Source: Trichaptum fuscoviolaceum
Taxonomy: Eukaryota; Basidiomycota; Agaricomycetes; Hymenochaetales; Trichaptaceae
Length of the DNA stretch: 64,000 bases
Assembly (NCBI GenBank): GCA_910574455.1
Contig: CAJSYZ010000007.1
Location: forward strand, 4,368,598 to 4,432,597
Direction: 5' to 3'
Shown: positions 32,737 to 43,606 of the stretch, one piece after another
How the letters are laid out: each line of letters begins with the position of its first letter
How positions within the stretch are numbered: the first letter of the stretch is position 1
Notes under the pieces: generated by a model
Seen by the model: only the letters and a program-made list of their open reading frames with translations
Database searches by the model: none
What the model was told of the DNA's origin: nothing
Program-made: the position numbers and the translations under genes

Positions 32737-34562
32737 ATGTCAAGTTCTGATCTCGGGGATACTCCAAGCTCTTGCTTGGACACAGACGAGGACGAGGACG
32801 GTTCAGAATCCAGCTTTGGTCTCAACACTCACAGCTCAAAGTCCGCGATCATCGAAGACGAGAGCGAATACGAAGTGTATACAAATCCTGTAGAGGTTAA
32901 GTTCGGTAGGACCACATATTATCTATATTTCAGTGTGTGGTTTGGCTTATCTTCAATGACTTGTCAGAGGACCTACCCTTTGGTTATCGCTCGGGAGCAT
33001 ATATCGATAGCACGGTGGTCCAGTCAATCACCAAAAGCTTAGAGTCCAAGCTAGAGCATGCAAATCGCTTCGGGTTTTCGTCGAACGATTTCAAGGAAAC
33101 ACTTGTTCTGGCTGATCGGCTGGGGAGGTACTTTGATACGTCAAATCAGTATATCAGTAACCGGGTTAGGGAAGCACAGGCTCTGCAGAGGAAGACGGCT
33201 GTGATGCTAGACCAGTTTCGGATCAGTACATACCAGTACACGGACATGATCTTCAAGCTAGGTGAAGAACTAGCTATCCTGATGCGTTATACGGTAAGCT
33301 GCAAATTAAATCAAAAGCTTGAATGCACGTCTCTAACCGCTTGTTCTTATGGTAATGCGCTATAGCCCGAGGAGCCACTTGAGCTGCTTATCCGCAAGCG
33401 TGTGGAGGAATCAAGACTTGCTGTCGCCACGGCGTTCATATCTGTTCTTCCCGGCTTTTTCCCGTCAGGGAAACTCATCAATGTTTTCACTGGGGACGTC
33501 ATCTGGGATAATTTCTTGTCTTGCTTAGTCGCCCGATATCATTCACACCATGCAATCGTGCGTTGGCAACGTAAATTTGAGGATGAGGAGGCCGGCAATC
33601 GATTGATACAGACAAAATCTGTCTTTTCTGCCATAAGGATCGACATCAAAGGCACAAAGCTCGAGGAAAATGTTCGTCGTGAACTCTCTGCTCAATTGAA
33701 GCACTTTACGCCAGTCGTGGGCGTGAATCTTAAAGGCTCTACAAGCAGGCCCCGAAACCCAAGGCTTGCGCTCAAGTTCTTTCTCCCCCTACTTATTTGG
33801 TCATATAACGAGTGCAAGGATTGGATCGTCTTCCTAGACAAATGCCGTGCGGAACAATTGCCAAAGTCGCCCGTTGGTCAACTCTCAGAAGCAGAAGTCA
33901 ATTGTTCTGCGACTCAGGCGACTCCGACTGTCTTTCAATCCGGAACAGCACGAGAGGCTCGGCGTCGATGGAAACGTGAACTTGAACGTGCCGGTGGAGA
34001 AGCTGCTCTAGCTGACTTTCATCGACTCATTCAGAAGTCAATGGATATTCTTGGCGTCGACTCGGCTGATGGTGGAACGTCCTCATTGGAGAATAATCGA
34101 CAAATCCAGCGCGAATACGGAAATTATTCGGTTGTTCTGCGCAGGTTCAACTGGATCAGGAAATGTTTAATCATCCTCTGTGATGATTCGCTTCTGGATC
34201 TGTTGCTCATGAATGATGGTGCAATGCAGCGCTTCTCCAGGGAGATGGACTTTGCTAGGCTGGGCATTATCGAAGTGACTCGAGCCATTAGGCAATTTGA
34301 CGATGCTGATCGCAAAGATATAGACAAGGAAAGACTCGACAGGGCCGCCGAATTTCTCCACGAAGATATGGAACACATCGATCATGCCCTTATTCCGGCA
34401 GAGCAAATTTTTGACTCTTTACTCCTGAAGACAGTCGACGATTTACTTCGTAATTATGGTCCATTTTATTTAACAGATTATGGAATCCTATTTGCTCTTC
34501 TCGACAAATTGGATCCCATCACGGACACCGACTCGGATGTCAATATGAGCTCGGCGATGTAA
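32737..34562 (+). CDS. Transposon cargo protein of about 569 aa, unknown function
   Basis: Start ATG 32737 (MSSSDLGDTPSS). Exon 1 ends near 32889; a short intron ends at 32933. Exon 2 is 32934-33293, an intron follows at 33294-33365 (GTAAGC, CTAAC, TAG), and exon 3 is 33366-34562. Exons 2 and 3 keep frame; the first donor (GTAGAG or GTTAAG) is uncertain. The N-terminal 40 residues are acidic and Ser-rich, like the start of the divergent neighbour. The rest is mostly helical with no hydrophobic membrane span and ends in TDTDSDVNMSSAM. No family recognised. It converges on the transposase gene with about 770 bp between stops. Confidence 0.7.
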
Positions 34563-35332
34563 CTGGCGGTTGCATATTGGACCATTCCCCGACACGAAGT
34601 GTTCTAGGGTTCACCAGCGCGCGATTCAAGTTTAAGTTGTGGCCGTGTTAAATTTTTATTTCGTTTTACTATGTTTATGACAAAAGTCAAGGACTCGGAT
34701 TGTACTAGTACTACTCATTCTATGCCAGTGCTTACTCCCTTTTCAAGTTTAACTTAAAGCTCCTCTCGCACTATGCTGCACTATTGGTAGTTAGTACTAG
34801 TAGCAACTATGTGACATCGTTTTCTTGATTACTACTATATACTGCAAAAAAATTATTTATTTATTCATAGCATATGCTTCAAGTTGATAGTACTACCGTG
34901 ACTAGTACTACTAGTAGTCTGTGTTCAACTTGAACTTCAACTTCAAGATGGTTAAATTAGAACTTGAAGTAGTACTAGTAGTAGTAGCAGCCTGAGGCAG
35001 GTTATTGGTTCATTTCCAGTTGTTGGCAAGTTCCATGTTATTGTACACTTTTTACTTGAAGTTTTCTATGTTCATACTAGTAGTACTAGTACCAGTAGTA
35101 GTAGTACTCAGCCTGAGGCTGCCAGTGCACTGCAGCAGTGGGAAATTTTGACCACTGCCACTGACAGTGGCATCCGACATGATCCAACTTGAACTTGAAG
35201 TCTAAGATGCACCAACTAGTAACACTACAATTCTAGTATAGCTAGTACCATAATCCGTCACTGAACATTTAAATGTTATATCCTTACTTCATAAGTTTCA
35301 AGGTACTTTGTGAGCTAAATGAGGGTTTATCT
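34563..35332. repeat. Palindromic-word cluster C
   Basis: Region between the convergent 569-residue gene and the transposase. It has repeated ACTAGTACTACTAGTAGT-like and CAACTTGAACTTCAAC-like words and a CAGCCTGAGGCTGCCAGTGC block near 35107. No gene seen. Confidence 0.6.
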
Positions 35333-38300
35333 TTATTGTTGCCTACTTTCGTACAATGTTTCATGCATGTGCATGTCAGCAAATCGGTTAACATAGAATC
35401 TATTGTAAAAGTCCAGGGACTCCTCAGGTGTCAATGACTTCGGAGGACATTCATCACCCTCTGGAACCCCAAGGAGGTGAGCTAAACGGAAGATACTCCC
35501 TAGAGCTATCACGGATAACTTTGGAGTTTTTGAGTCACCGTGACGGGGGTAGCCTGACTCCGAGTCGGAGGTGTCATTCAGGTCACTCCGGCGAGTCCGA
35601 GTCAGCGGTTGACGGCAACTTCCAATAGTACTACGCTGGCACGCGGTAGAGGTCTCTGACTCATACTCTGGCTCGACTATCCACATTCTTGTTTTTCTGT
35701 CAGGTGAGTCTCCAACGTTCTTGAAAAACTGGACAAGGGCGCATTCCTGACGTTCTCCATTGGCGGTGAAGGAGAAAAGAAGCATAACCCGAGCAATTCG
35801 CATCCCTGCAAACCCCTTTTTGCGAGAACTAACTTGGACAAGAACGACATCACGTCGTGGTTTTCCGCGCCAAGAGGGATTGGACCTGATCACCTCCCTC
35901 ATTGCTTGCTCTATAGGAATTGATTCGCCGCGGTAGGCGAAATACGCGGTAGCTGAATGGAAGATGGCAATGTCATTGCCCATGTCCAGTGCAAACTGTT
36001 GTTCGGCTATCAGGCTTTCAGAAGCGCTTCCGAGGTCATAGTATCCTAATTCGTTCAAGTTGCACCTTTCGTACTTGCAGAATAAGTATATTTTGATGAG
36101 TCGTCGGAGCTGTCGGAGTTCCGGATGGCCTTTTATCGCCGCAAGAGCGTTGAGCTGTTTGGGGTACAGCTTACTGGACTCTGTAAGGATAGCAACGAAT
36201 AAGTCAGATATCCAGCGCCACAATTTGAAGCTCGTGTTACTGACGTTGTTTCGAAGCCATTAACATCAAGCTCGAAGGATCACTTCTACCACCTAAGCAA
36301 AACCGATGTTCTGTATTTTCCACATCATGAAGAACAACACTACTTTGCAGTCCTTCCACTGATGAAGTGCTGAAATCATCCAGGTCAGCAATTTCGTTGT
36401 GCCCTTGATTACCCACAGTGCCATCGAAGAAATCATCTGTATCATTGGCTGCTCCTGCCACACCAATACACTGCAACTGCTCCCTCTGATTCGGGATCCT
36501 CTCAGCATCATCCTCCTCCGGCTCTGACATATTCTTCCGCAGAACATCTCGCAAAACTTTCCACGTAGCCTCGGATAGCGTATCGTCTAGCATTCCACGC
36601 CGTTTGAAGTCTGACCTCGATGCAATAAGTTTGCTGAGTCGTTGGTTTGCTGTGATCATCTGGCCCAAGGGATCATTTCTGTTCGAGCGTCGCCACGTTT
36701 CTTTGACCGCATAAATATGTTTATTCTCTGTAATCGATGAACACAGCCCGCTCGGTGCAGCAAACAGAGGGATCAATGTTGGATAATGGACCATAGCATG
36801 CTGTCGTGGTAGTGAAAAGTTATCCCGGATGCCCTTAGCTATGAATATTTGCCGATAACGGTGAAAGTGATCCAAAGAGGCTTTGATTTGATCAAGAGTT
36901 GAGGCTGTAATCGTGTACCGACGCACAAGGTAACAGAAGTCTAGAAATGCACTTAATGTGCGAATCATATCATCGTGTGCAATGCCCACGATAGCCGGAA
37001 GATACACCTAAGCAAATTGCATCAAATATCAGCAAACCACTGCCTCGAACAAGATAAAAAGGTCACATACTTTCATAAGTGCCTTAGAATCATTGCCTGT
37101 CCATTGCTTGAAGCCTCGGCCTTCGGGGAATCTGCGAAGTCCAGGAAAAGGAGCAGCAACTCTGATTCTACGCGGATGTTAGCAATGGTATTTACATTAA
37201 ACAACTTGCGAAAAAAATCACCTTTTATCCACAATATCCAGCTCTGACGTGGTCAAGCTCTGACATATCCACTCGACAAGATGATCCTTGAACACGCCTT
37301 TGATGATTTGGTGCAGCAGGTCCGGAGATATGAGATCGCATATATCTGCGCGTGGAATGTCATTGGTGAAAGGCTACGGAGCAACGTATCAGTTGCAATA
37401 TACGCATCCAATGAATAATTTGAAGCACGTACCACAATGTCCTGGTGGAATCCGTACTCTTTCCGAATTGTTGCTTTATTCATGTTGTTGGCGTCTACCT
37501 GTTCTATCAATCGTTCGTGCAGCTCTTTTGTTCGAGGAATTGATACAAATTCCGGATTATCGAGGTCCTTGTGAGGCGCTGTGCATCTATAATGTCGAAA
37601 GTAAGTCATCACCACAGAGCTTGATTTCAGGAAAGCCTGAGGGCGGTAGTACTTACTTGCAGCACCATCCAGTACATATGGCGCAAAGGCTGACCTGTTC
37701 CGGATAATCGGCTATATATGAGCCGAGTCCGAAAACCGACCTACGCAAGTGACCATCAGGGCACCGGAGAATGGTTTTCTGAGTGTTCATGATCATTGCG
37801 GATTTCAGCGAGATTAAGATCCTCGATATAGACGAATGAAAGATCTGATGTCGAAAGTGCCGGAAGTCATCTGACTTTTCGTATTGCCGCTCAGCTGCAA
37901 AGCATCAGAAGTCAATTGAATAGATCACTATTAACACATACTCTTTGGTATTGCCAGAAATGCTATGAGCTGGACTGTATTCAGTTTCTGGGACCGCCGG
38001 GCCTTGTTTGATACATTCCCAATCGAGAGATACAAAGGATAGTATTCATTATTGCCAGTTCCAACAGAAACCGTTGTCTTATCGCTCCCTAAAATGACCG
38101 GGACGAACATAGATCCATGGACTGCTTTATCTTCTGCGTAGATCTTGTTCTAAGTCAAGGATAATAAGTATCTGTGCGAGTTAATGAGTCATGACTTACA
38201 GCCTGTTCCCAAGCAAAATTCCCGGACATGTAATTTCTGAAAACTCGTTCTTTGTCATTGATATTATTGGTGTCCTCCTTTGTCTGAAATTCACGAAACG

Positions 38301-38580
38301 GGACAAAGTCAAATTCGCCTTCTAAAGCCGGGTTATCCACCAAATTTCGGATTACTTCCAAAGGATCCCGATACCATACATCATATTCTTTCCTCTTCCA
38401 TGACTCGATGTTCTCGTTTGTCGCTTTTTGGCCATTGTCGTTAGTGTAGAAGTTACTGAAGGATTTCCAAGATACATCACCGACTTTTGTAGTGTCAATG
38501 ATCTTGTACAAATTTTGTGCATCTCCATCGAGCAGTGCACCAGCTGTATCCAGACTTGAGTCATCATTGGGATCTGTCGC
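35333..38580 (-). pseudogene. Plavaka-type transposase, C-terminal part (disrupted gene)
   Basis: Several exons on the minus strand. The first (38580-38200) continues the frame broken by the retrotransposon (DPNDDSSLDTAG, then EYDVWYRDPLEVIRNL). The 38149 exon carries GSMFVPVILGSDKTTVSVGTG, LYLSIGNVSNKARRSQKLN and LIAFLAIPK. Near 37.7-37.8 kb is RCPDGHLRRSVFGLGSY followed by IADYPEQV. The 37.3 kb exon has ADICDLISPDLLHQIIKGVF. The DUF6830-type region follows from 37010 (YLPAIVGIAHDDMIRTLSAF; FSLPRQHAMVHY; GLCSSITENKHIYAVKE). The last exon ends with RIARVMLLFSFTANGERQECA and the stop at 35333. These are hallmarks of Plavaka transposases. Together with 45308-46191 it makes a complete gene interrupted only by the chromovirus. 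Confidence 0.85.
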
Positions 38581-39410
38581 TGTTACGACCGTCGGGAATT
38601 GTAGCGGGAAACAGTTTCGGGAAACTGGAATTCGCGACAAGAACCCGCGTTCGGGAATCTGGATTCGCGACTGGGAACGAGCGTGGGAATTCAGGCGGGA
38701 AACGCGCGGGATTCTATCCAGGCGCGTCGCGGGATTCTCAAGGCCAGCTAGGACTCTTCACTGCTTTGAACGTCAAGTAAGCGGATCCCTAAGGAAGCAC
38801 TCCACAAGTAAGTATTGCGCAACTAACTACACAGGAGAAAAGAGAGAGATCGCACCTAAGGAAGCACTCCACAAGAGGTCAAAAGTGGGGTGCTCCTTAC
38901 GATGCCTACAGCTATTTATCTACTTCGTAAAGACTGTATAGTTAATCTACGCTAAGTGTCCTTGCGCAATGCGCACCTATCTACTACAAACGATACATGC
39001 TACGACCGCACTGCTAGGCATGTCTATCCCGTCTCTCCAGATGGCTACGGCCTGTCCGTGGACGTCAGCGTCCGGTCCGGGGCCGCGACTAGCCAGACTA
39101 GGTATGCCAGACTGTTGCAGGTCGTCACCTTGAGGTACTAACGGATTAATGAGCGTATGTTGATAAGTGAATGTACGTGTGCCGTGGCGGGTCGTCGTAA
39201 ATGAATGTGTGTATGCGTGCATGGTGGTCGGGACGGTGGTGCGGGATAGGTCACGTGAGCGGGGGATCTTGCGGGGGATCGTGCGAGTCGGGAAAGGGGT
39301 TTCGCGCGGGGAATCCAATGGCGGGATTCTCCCCGCGGGATTGTCTGCTCATGTCGGGATCCTTGGCGGGAAAGTGCGGGAAATGAGAAAAGGGGCCTGG
39401 GATCTCGACA
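38581..39410 (-). repeat. 3' LTR of the chromovirus
   Basis: 830 bp, matching 44479-45307 except for one extra G in GCGGGAAATG. It contains a direct repeat TAAGGAAGCACTCCACAAG (about 38790 and 38855). The coding frame of the polyprotein ends just inside it (stop at 39251). Confidence 0.93.
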
Positions 39411-40630
39411 TTACCCCCCTCCAAAGGCGCAACTCCGGGGCGCCAAGCTTGAATCTTGCTCAGGTCACAGAGCTCGATAGCGTTGACTTCTCGAGGGGCG
39501 TCCGGGTGTTTTCGATAGAAACTGCGAATTTTAGCCTTTGCATTACCCATATCCTTTGCGGGAATCCATGTATCTTCCGCGCTCGAATATCCCTTCCATC
39601 GTACCAAATATTCAAACCTCCGTCTAAACCGTCTAGCGTCCAGTACCTCTTCCACCTCGTATTCCAGATCTCCTTCTACTTCGACTGGGGGCGGCGGGGG
39701 TTGCGTTCGACCGGGAATGTCGTCTTCGTGGTATGGCGAGAGCAGCGATACGTGAAATACGGGATGAATCTTCAGCGACGCGGGGAGTTCGAGTTCGTAG
39801 GTGAGGTCACTTAGCTTTGCCTTCACTTTATACGGCCCTAGTCGTTTCGGTAATAATTTGCGCGCTCCCGGTCGCCGAACGTTCGTTGCCTCGAGCCATA
39901 CTTTATCCCCGACTGCGTACTGCGGGGCCTCGTTCCTGGCCTGATCGTAGTGCTGCTTCATGCGCTCTGCCGCAACCTCCAAAGCCGCTCTTGCCTCTTC
40001 CTGTGCCTGCTGAAGCTCCTGTAGTCGTGCGTCCGCGGCGGGGACCGTGGACAGGCCGTCGCTCGGGGCAATCGTGAATTCGGGATTGTAGCCGTAGACG
40101 AGCGCGAACGGGGATTGTCGTGTTGCCGCGTGCGCTTTCGTGTTGTGCGCGAACTCTGCCATCGGGAGTAATCCGGCCCAGTTTTCTTGTCGTGTATCTA
40201 TGAAAGCCCGTAAATATTGTTCCAGCTCTTGGTTTACCCTTTCGGTTTGCCCATCCGTCTGCGGGTGATACGCAGTCGACGTGGTACCCTTGATACCGAG
40301 TCGGGAAAAAAGGGCTTTCATGAACTGCGCGACAAACTGTGGTCCGCGGTCGGATATGATCTGGCGGGGGGTTCCGTGCAGCTTCCAGACGTGTTGCAGG
40401 AAGAGTTCTGCGGTTTCCGGTGCATCGACATCAGACGTGGTCGGGATAAAATGCGCTTGCTTGGTGAGACGGTCGACCACCACGAAAATTGCGTCGTAAT
40501 CCTCAGATCGGGGAGCTGGGTGATGAAATCGCACGAAATCGCCTGCCAGGGGCCCTGCGGGATTTCGTTCGGTTGCAGGAGTCCTACCGGGCGTTGGGAT
40601 CGGTTCTTCGTGCGTGCACAGGTATCGCAT
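39251..40630 (-). CDS. Chromovirus integrase core and chromodomain (frame fragment)
   Basis: Integrase catalytic region with ISDRGPQFVAQF and STAYHPQTDGQTERVNQELE, which contain acidic active-site positions of the DDE core. A polyprotein C-terminus follows with a chromodomain, VEEVLDARRFRRRFEYLVRW then KGYSSAEDTWIPAKD. The chromodomain directs integration to chromatin in this clade. The frame is joined to the upstream RNase H/integrase fragment by a one-base shift near 40515 (the CTCCCCGATCTG context lacks one C). Its stop lies in the 3' LTR. Confidence 0.85.
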   Translation of the reverse strand: MRYLCTHEEPIPTPGRTPATERNPAGPLAGDFVRFHHPAPRSEDYDAIFVVVDRLTKQAHFIPTTSDVDAPETAELFLQHVWKLHGTPRQIISDRGPQFVAQFMKALFSRLGIKGTTSTAYHPQTDGQTERVNQELEQYLRAFIDTRQENWAGLLPMAEFAHNTKAHAATRQSPFALVYGYNPEFTIAPSDGLSTVPAADARLQELQQAQEEARAALEVAAERMKQHYDQARNEAPQYAVGDKVWLEATNVRRPGARKLLPKRLGPYKVKAKLSDLTYELELPASLKIHPVFHVSLLSPYHEDDIPGRTQPPPPPVEVEGDLEYEVEEVLDARRFRRRFEYLVRWKGYSSAEDTWIPAKDMGNAKAKIRSFYRKHPDAPREVNAIELCDLSKIQAWRPGVAPLEGGNVEIPGPFSHFPHFPAKDPDMSRQSRGENPAIGFPARNPFPDSHDPPQDPPLT

Positions 40631-41763
40631 CCCGAAACGTATCGTTCTACGAAGTTAGACATCCCGGGCCACCAGTAGTTGCGGCTTACCATCTCAAACG
40701 TTTTCCAACGTCCAGGATGTCCGGCAGGGAGACTGTCGTGGTAAGTCTTCACCACATCCCGGCGAATGGTCTCGTCTTTCGGGACGTAAACCTTACCCTG
40801 GTACAGGATGAGGCCTTCCTCGGTGCTCCAGTCCTCAAGTTCCTTGGTCAGGACTCGAGGCGCCTTGGACTTGACCAACTCGATTGCGTCCACCAGTTCG
40901 TCTTCATACTGATCTGACTTACGAATGCGTCGTAGGAGGGCCTGATCCCCGTGTACCTGCGTCATTCCCCGACGAATTGCCTTTAGTCGAAACATTTCGG
41001 GGGTCAAGAGGGTCCGTCCCGTGTTGTCTTCGCCTTCGGGTTGAAGATCGACGCGTCGTGACATGGCGTCGGGTTTGCCCCCGAGTCGCCCTGGGCGATG
41101 GCGAATCGTAAAATCGAAGCGAGTGAGGAACAGACTCCACCGGGCTTGGCGTCGCGTCAGCGTTCGGGATTCAGAGAAATATAGCAGATTCTTGTGGTCA
41201 GACACGATATCGAGTTTATGACTCGCACCTTCGAGATAATGTCGCCACTCGTCAAGAGCTCTAATAATCGCGAGTAGCTCCTTGTCATAAATCTCGTAGT
41301 TGCGTTCCGCATCGTTGAGGGACTTCGAGAAAAAGGCGACCGGATGTATCAGCCCGTCGTCGCCTTCCTGGGACAAGACCGCGCCGGTCGCGAAATCAGA
41401 GGCGTCGCATTCCACGATGAATTGTCGCGACATGTCTGGCATCATCAGGACGGGGGCGGTCGTGAACATGCGCTTGAGATAGTCGAAAGCGAACTGCTGG
41501 TTTTCTGTCCAGGCCCAGCGAACGTCCTTCTTCAGCAGCGTCGTGAGCGGTTTGACGATGTGCGAGAAATCCCGAATGAAGCGTCGATAGAAATTCGCGA
41601 ACCCGAGGAAGGCTTGAATGTCTTTCACCTTTTTCGGGGTAGGCCAGTCGAGGACCGCCTGTACCTTGGCGGGATCCATCGCCACCTTTCCCTGCGAAAT
41701 AATCATCCCGAGATACTCGACGGAAGTCTGTTTGAATTTGCACTTTTCGGGTTTGCAGAACAA
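40318..41763 (-). CDS. Chromovirus RNase H and integrase zinc-binding region (frame fragment)
   Basis: Starts after the RT thumb (KCKFKQTSVEYLGMIIS). Contains the RNase H-like segment FIVECDASDFATGAVLSQ and DKELLAIIRALDEWRHYLEG, then the integrase HHCC zinc-binding domain (YHDSLPAGHPGRWKTFEMV ... CDTCARTKN). It ends in a shifted tail at the frameshift near 40515. It belongs to the same polyprotein as its neighbours. Confidence 0.85.
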   Translation of the reverse strand: MFCKPEKCKFKQTSVEYLGMIISQGKVAMDPAKVQAVLDWPTPKKVKDIQAFLGFANFYRRFIRDFSHIVKPLTTLLKKDVRWAWTENQQFAFDYLKRMFTTAPVLMMPDMSRQFIVECDASDFATGAVLSQEGDDGLIHPVAFFSKSLNDAERNYEIYDKELLAIIRALDEWRHYLEGASHKLDIVSDHKNLLYFSESRTLTRRQARWSLFLTRFDFTIRHRPGRLGGKPDAMSRRVDLQPEGEDNTGRTLLTPEMFRLKAIRRGMTQVHGDQALLRRIRKSDQYEDELVDAIELVKSKAPRVLTKELEDWSTEEGLILYQGKVYVPKDETIRRDVVKTYHDSLPAGHPGRWKTFEMVSRNYWWPGMSNFVERYVSGCDTCARTKNRSQRPVGLLQPNEIPQGPWQAISCDFITQLPDLRITTQFSWWSTVSPSKRILSRPRLMSMHRKPQNSSCNTSGSCTEPPARSYPTADHSLSRSS

Positions 41764-43448
41764 GTCGTTTTCGCGTAGCCGTTTAAGGACTTCCGTACGT
41801 GTTCATCGTGCTGCGATTCATCTTCGGAAAAGATTAGCAAGTCGTCAAGATAGATGATCACGTATACTCCAATGAGGTCTTTGAAGATATCGTTCATCAT
41901 GTGCTGGAAGGTTGCTGGGGCATTCGTGAGCCCGAATGTCATCACCGTTGGTTCGAAATGTCCTGCCTGAGTCCGAAATGCAGCCTTCCACTCGTCGCCT
42001 TGCTTCAGTCGCACATTGTGGTAGCCCCATCGTAAATCTAGAGTCGTGAAAACTTTCGCCTTTTGCAGCGCGTCTACGAGTTCCATCGTGAGGGGAAGCG
42101 GGTATCGATTCTTGACCGTGATGTCGTTCAGTCGTCGGTAATCGACTACCATGCGCAAGGTTCCATCCTTTTTCTTGATAAAGAAGACGGGAGCCGCTGC
42201 AGGGGATTTCGAAGGTCGTATGTACCCCTTGCGCAGGTTTTCGTCAACGAATTCGCGAAGGGCATCGCGTTCGGCTGGGGCCAAGGGATAGATTTTGCTG
42301 TACGGGGGAACCTTCCCGGGTTCTAAATCTATGGCGTGGTCATACGGCTTGCGCAGTGGAAGCCTTTCGGATTCAACTTTCGAGAAAACGTCGGCAAACT
42401 CACGGAATTCGGGGGGAACTAGTTCTTCGAAGGTTTTCTCGCCTTCCTTCACCGCAGACTTCTCAGCGATGGCCTGGGAGTGGGTGTACGAGGCGGCAAT
42501 TTTGTACGCGAAATGGTCGTCCGTCGTGACGAAGTAGGATTCGGCGTCGTGGTACTGGTCCCAATATTTTTCTGAGTACCGAAATCCCGGTGGGACAGCT
42601 TCCCATTCGGCCTGGGTCCTGTCGGGCCCCCAGGGGGTCTCGACTTCTTCTGCTATGGCGAGGCGGGGAAGCGGGACCAGGCGTTGCTGGTTGTCACACT
42701 GGGGCGGGCAGCGGTTGAGATCGACCACATCGTTGGTCCAGTCAATGGTTGGGTTATGGTGCCGCAACCAGTCGATCCCCATGATAATATCGTCGTCGCC
42801 AATATCCGCGACGGCCATGGTCAACTGTTCTAAGTGTCCCTTCATCTCGACGTTGAGGACTACTTCCTTGGTGATGCGTCCAATCGCGTTCGGGGAATTG
42901 TCTGCGTTTCGCAAAAGTATCGGGATTACCAAGTCTCGGGTCTGGAGTCCGTGTCGCGAAACGTAGCGGGAATTTATGAAAGTTCCCGACGCACCGCTGT
43001 CTAACATTACTGTGGCTAAGGCATCCGTCTTTCCGTCGCTAACCTGTACCGGGAACTTCAAATGTCGTCGAAGACGACGGTCTATTGTAGAGATGGTTAA
43101 ATACAAGGGACCATTATTAAGAGAGTTCTTCGGCCACAAGGGCGGTTGGGTCGTATAGGGCGCGACTGAGCAATACGACCCTACTGAAAATCCGCTGGGG
43201 GCGGGGCTTCGGGATTGTGAACGTTCTTGGCGGCGGGCGTCATGGCGGCGAATGCGTTCTGTAGCACGGACTGCTGCACATTCTGGACGTACTGTTCCGC
43301 CATACGTTTGAGCGTTTCTTCGAACGACTGGAGCGCGGGGGGCGATGGGCTCGACGGGGACGTGGATTTCGTCGCCTTTAGGTTTCGGGATGGCGGTCGC
43401 GTTGGGCAATCGCTCACCAAATGGTCTTTCTCTCCGCAGTAGTAGCAT
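41703..43448 (-). CDS. Chromovirus protease and reverse transcriptase (frame fragment)
   Basis: The aspartic protease motif is VMLDSGASGTFINSRYV. The reverse transcriptase has FFIKKKDGTLRMVVDYRRLN and the catalytic IIYLDDLLIFSEDE. The frame is lost about 18 residues later by a one-base deletion near 41795 (GGAAGTCC instead of GGAAGGTCC, minus strand). The first 90 residues up to FSVGSY are a shadow of the zinc-knuckle frame, so the real entry into this frame is near 43190. Confidence 0.85.
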   Translation of the reverse strand: MLLLRRERPFGERLPNATAIPKPKGDEIHVPVEPIAPRAPVVRRNAQTYGGTVRPECAAVRATERIRRHDARRQERSQSRSPAPSGFSVGSYCSVAPYTTQPPLWPKNSLNNGPLYLTISTIDRRLRRHLKFPVQVSDGKTDALATVMLDSGASGTFINSRYVSRHGLQTRDLVIPILLRNADNSPNAIGRITKEVVLNVEMKGHLEQLTMAVADIGDDDIIMGIDWLRHHNPTIDWTNDVVDLNRCPPQCDNQQRLVPLPRLAIAEEVETPWGPDRTQAEWEAVPPGFRYSEKYWDQYHDAESYFVTTDDHFAYKIAASYTHSQAIAEKSAVKEGEKTFEELVPPEFREFADVFSKVESERLPLRKPYDHAIDLEPGKVPPYSKIYPLAPAERDALREFVDENLRKGYIRPSKSPAAAPVFFIKKKDGTLRMVVDYRRLNDITVKNRYPLPLTMELVDALQKAKVFTTLDLRWGYHNVRLKQGDEWKAAFRTQAGHFEPTVMTFGLTNAPATFQHMMNDIFKDLIGVYVIIYLDDLLIFSEDESQHDEHVRKSLNGYAKTTCSANPKSANSNRLPSSISG

Positions 43449-43606
43449 AGTCCCTTAACTCCTGCGCTCCCGGCGCACCCTGTCAATCTCCATTGCGTTG
43501 GGATCCTTCGTCGAGCTTGCGCCCGCAGTCGGGATCGTACGCGGAGCTGAGCTAGTGGTGCCGGGATTGCTTCGGGGCGTAGCCGCTGGCTTTGATACTG
43601 GTCCAT
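43181..43606 (-). CDS. Chromovirus gag zinc-knuckle region (frame fragment)
   Basis: Carries CYYCGEKDHLVSDC, a CX2CX4HX4C nucleic-acid-binding knuckle typical of gag nucleocapsid, then a Ser/Pro-rich stretch and a helix (QSVLQNAFAAMT). It overlaps the gag frame; the switch needs a frameshift near 43465. It ends at a stop at 43181, next to the start of the protease frame, so the gag-pol boundary may use programmed frameshifting or be damaged. Confidence 0.75.
   Translation of the reverse strand: MDQYQSQRLRPEAIPAPLAQLRVRSRLRAQARRRIPTQWRLTGCAGSAGVKGLCYYCGEKDHLVSDCPTRPPSRNLKATKSTSPSSPSPPALQSFEETLKRMAEQYVQNVQQSVLQNAFAAMTPAAKNVHNPEAPPPADFQ

Noticed and set aside
40217..41778. Plus-strand frames of 140-150 codons inside the retrotransposon
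   Set aside because: Antisense to well-defined integrase and RNase H coding sequence.
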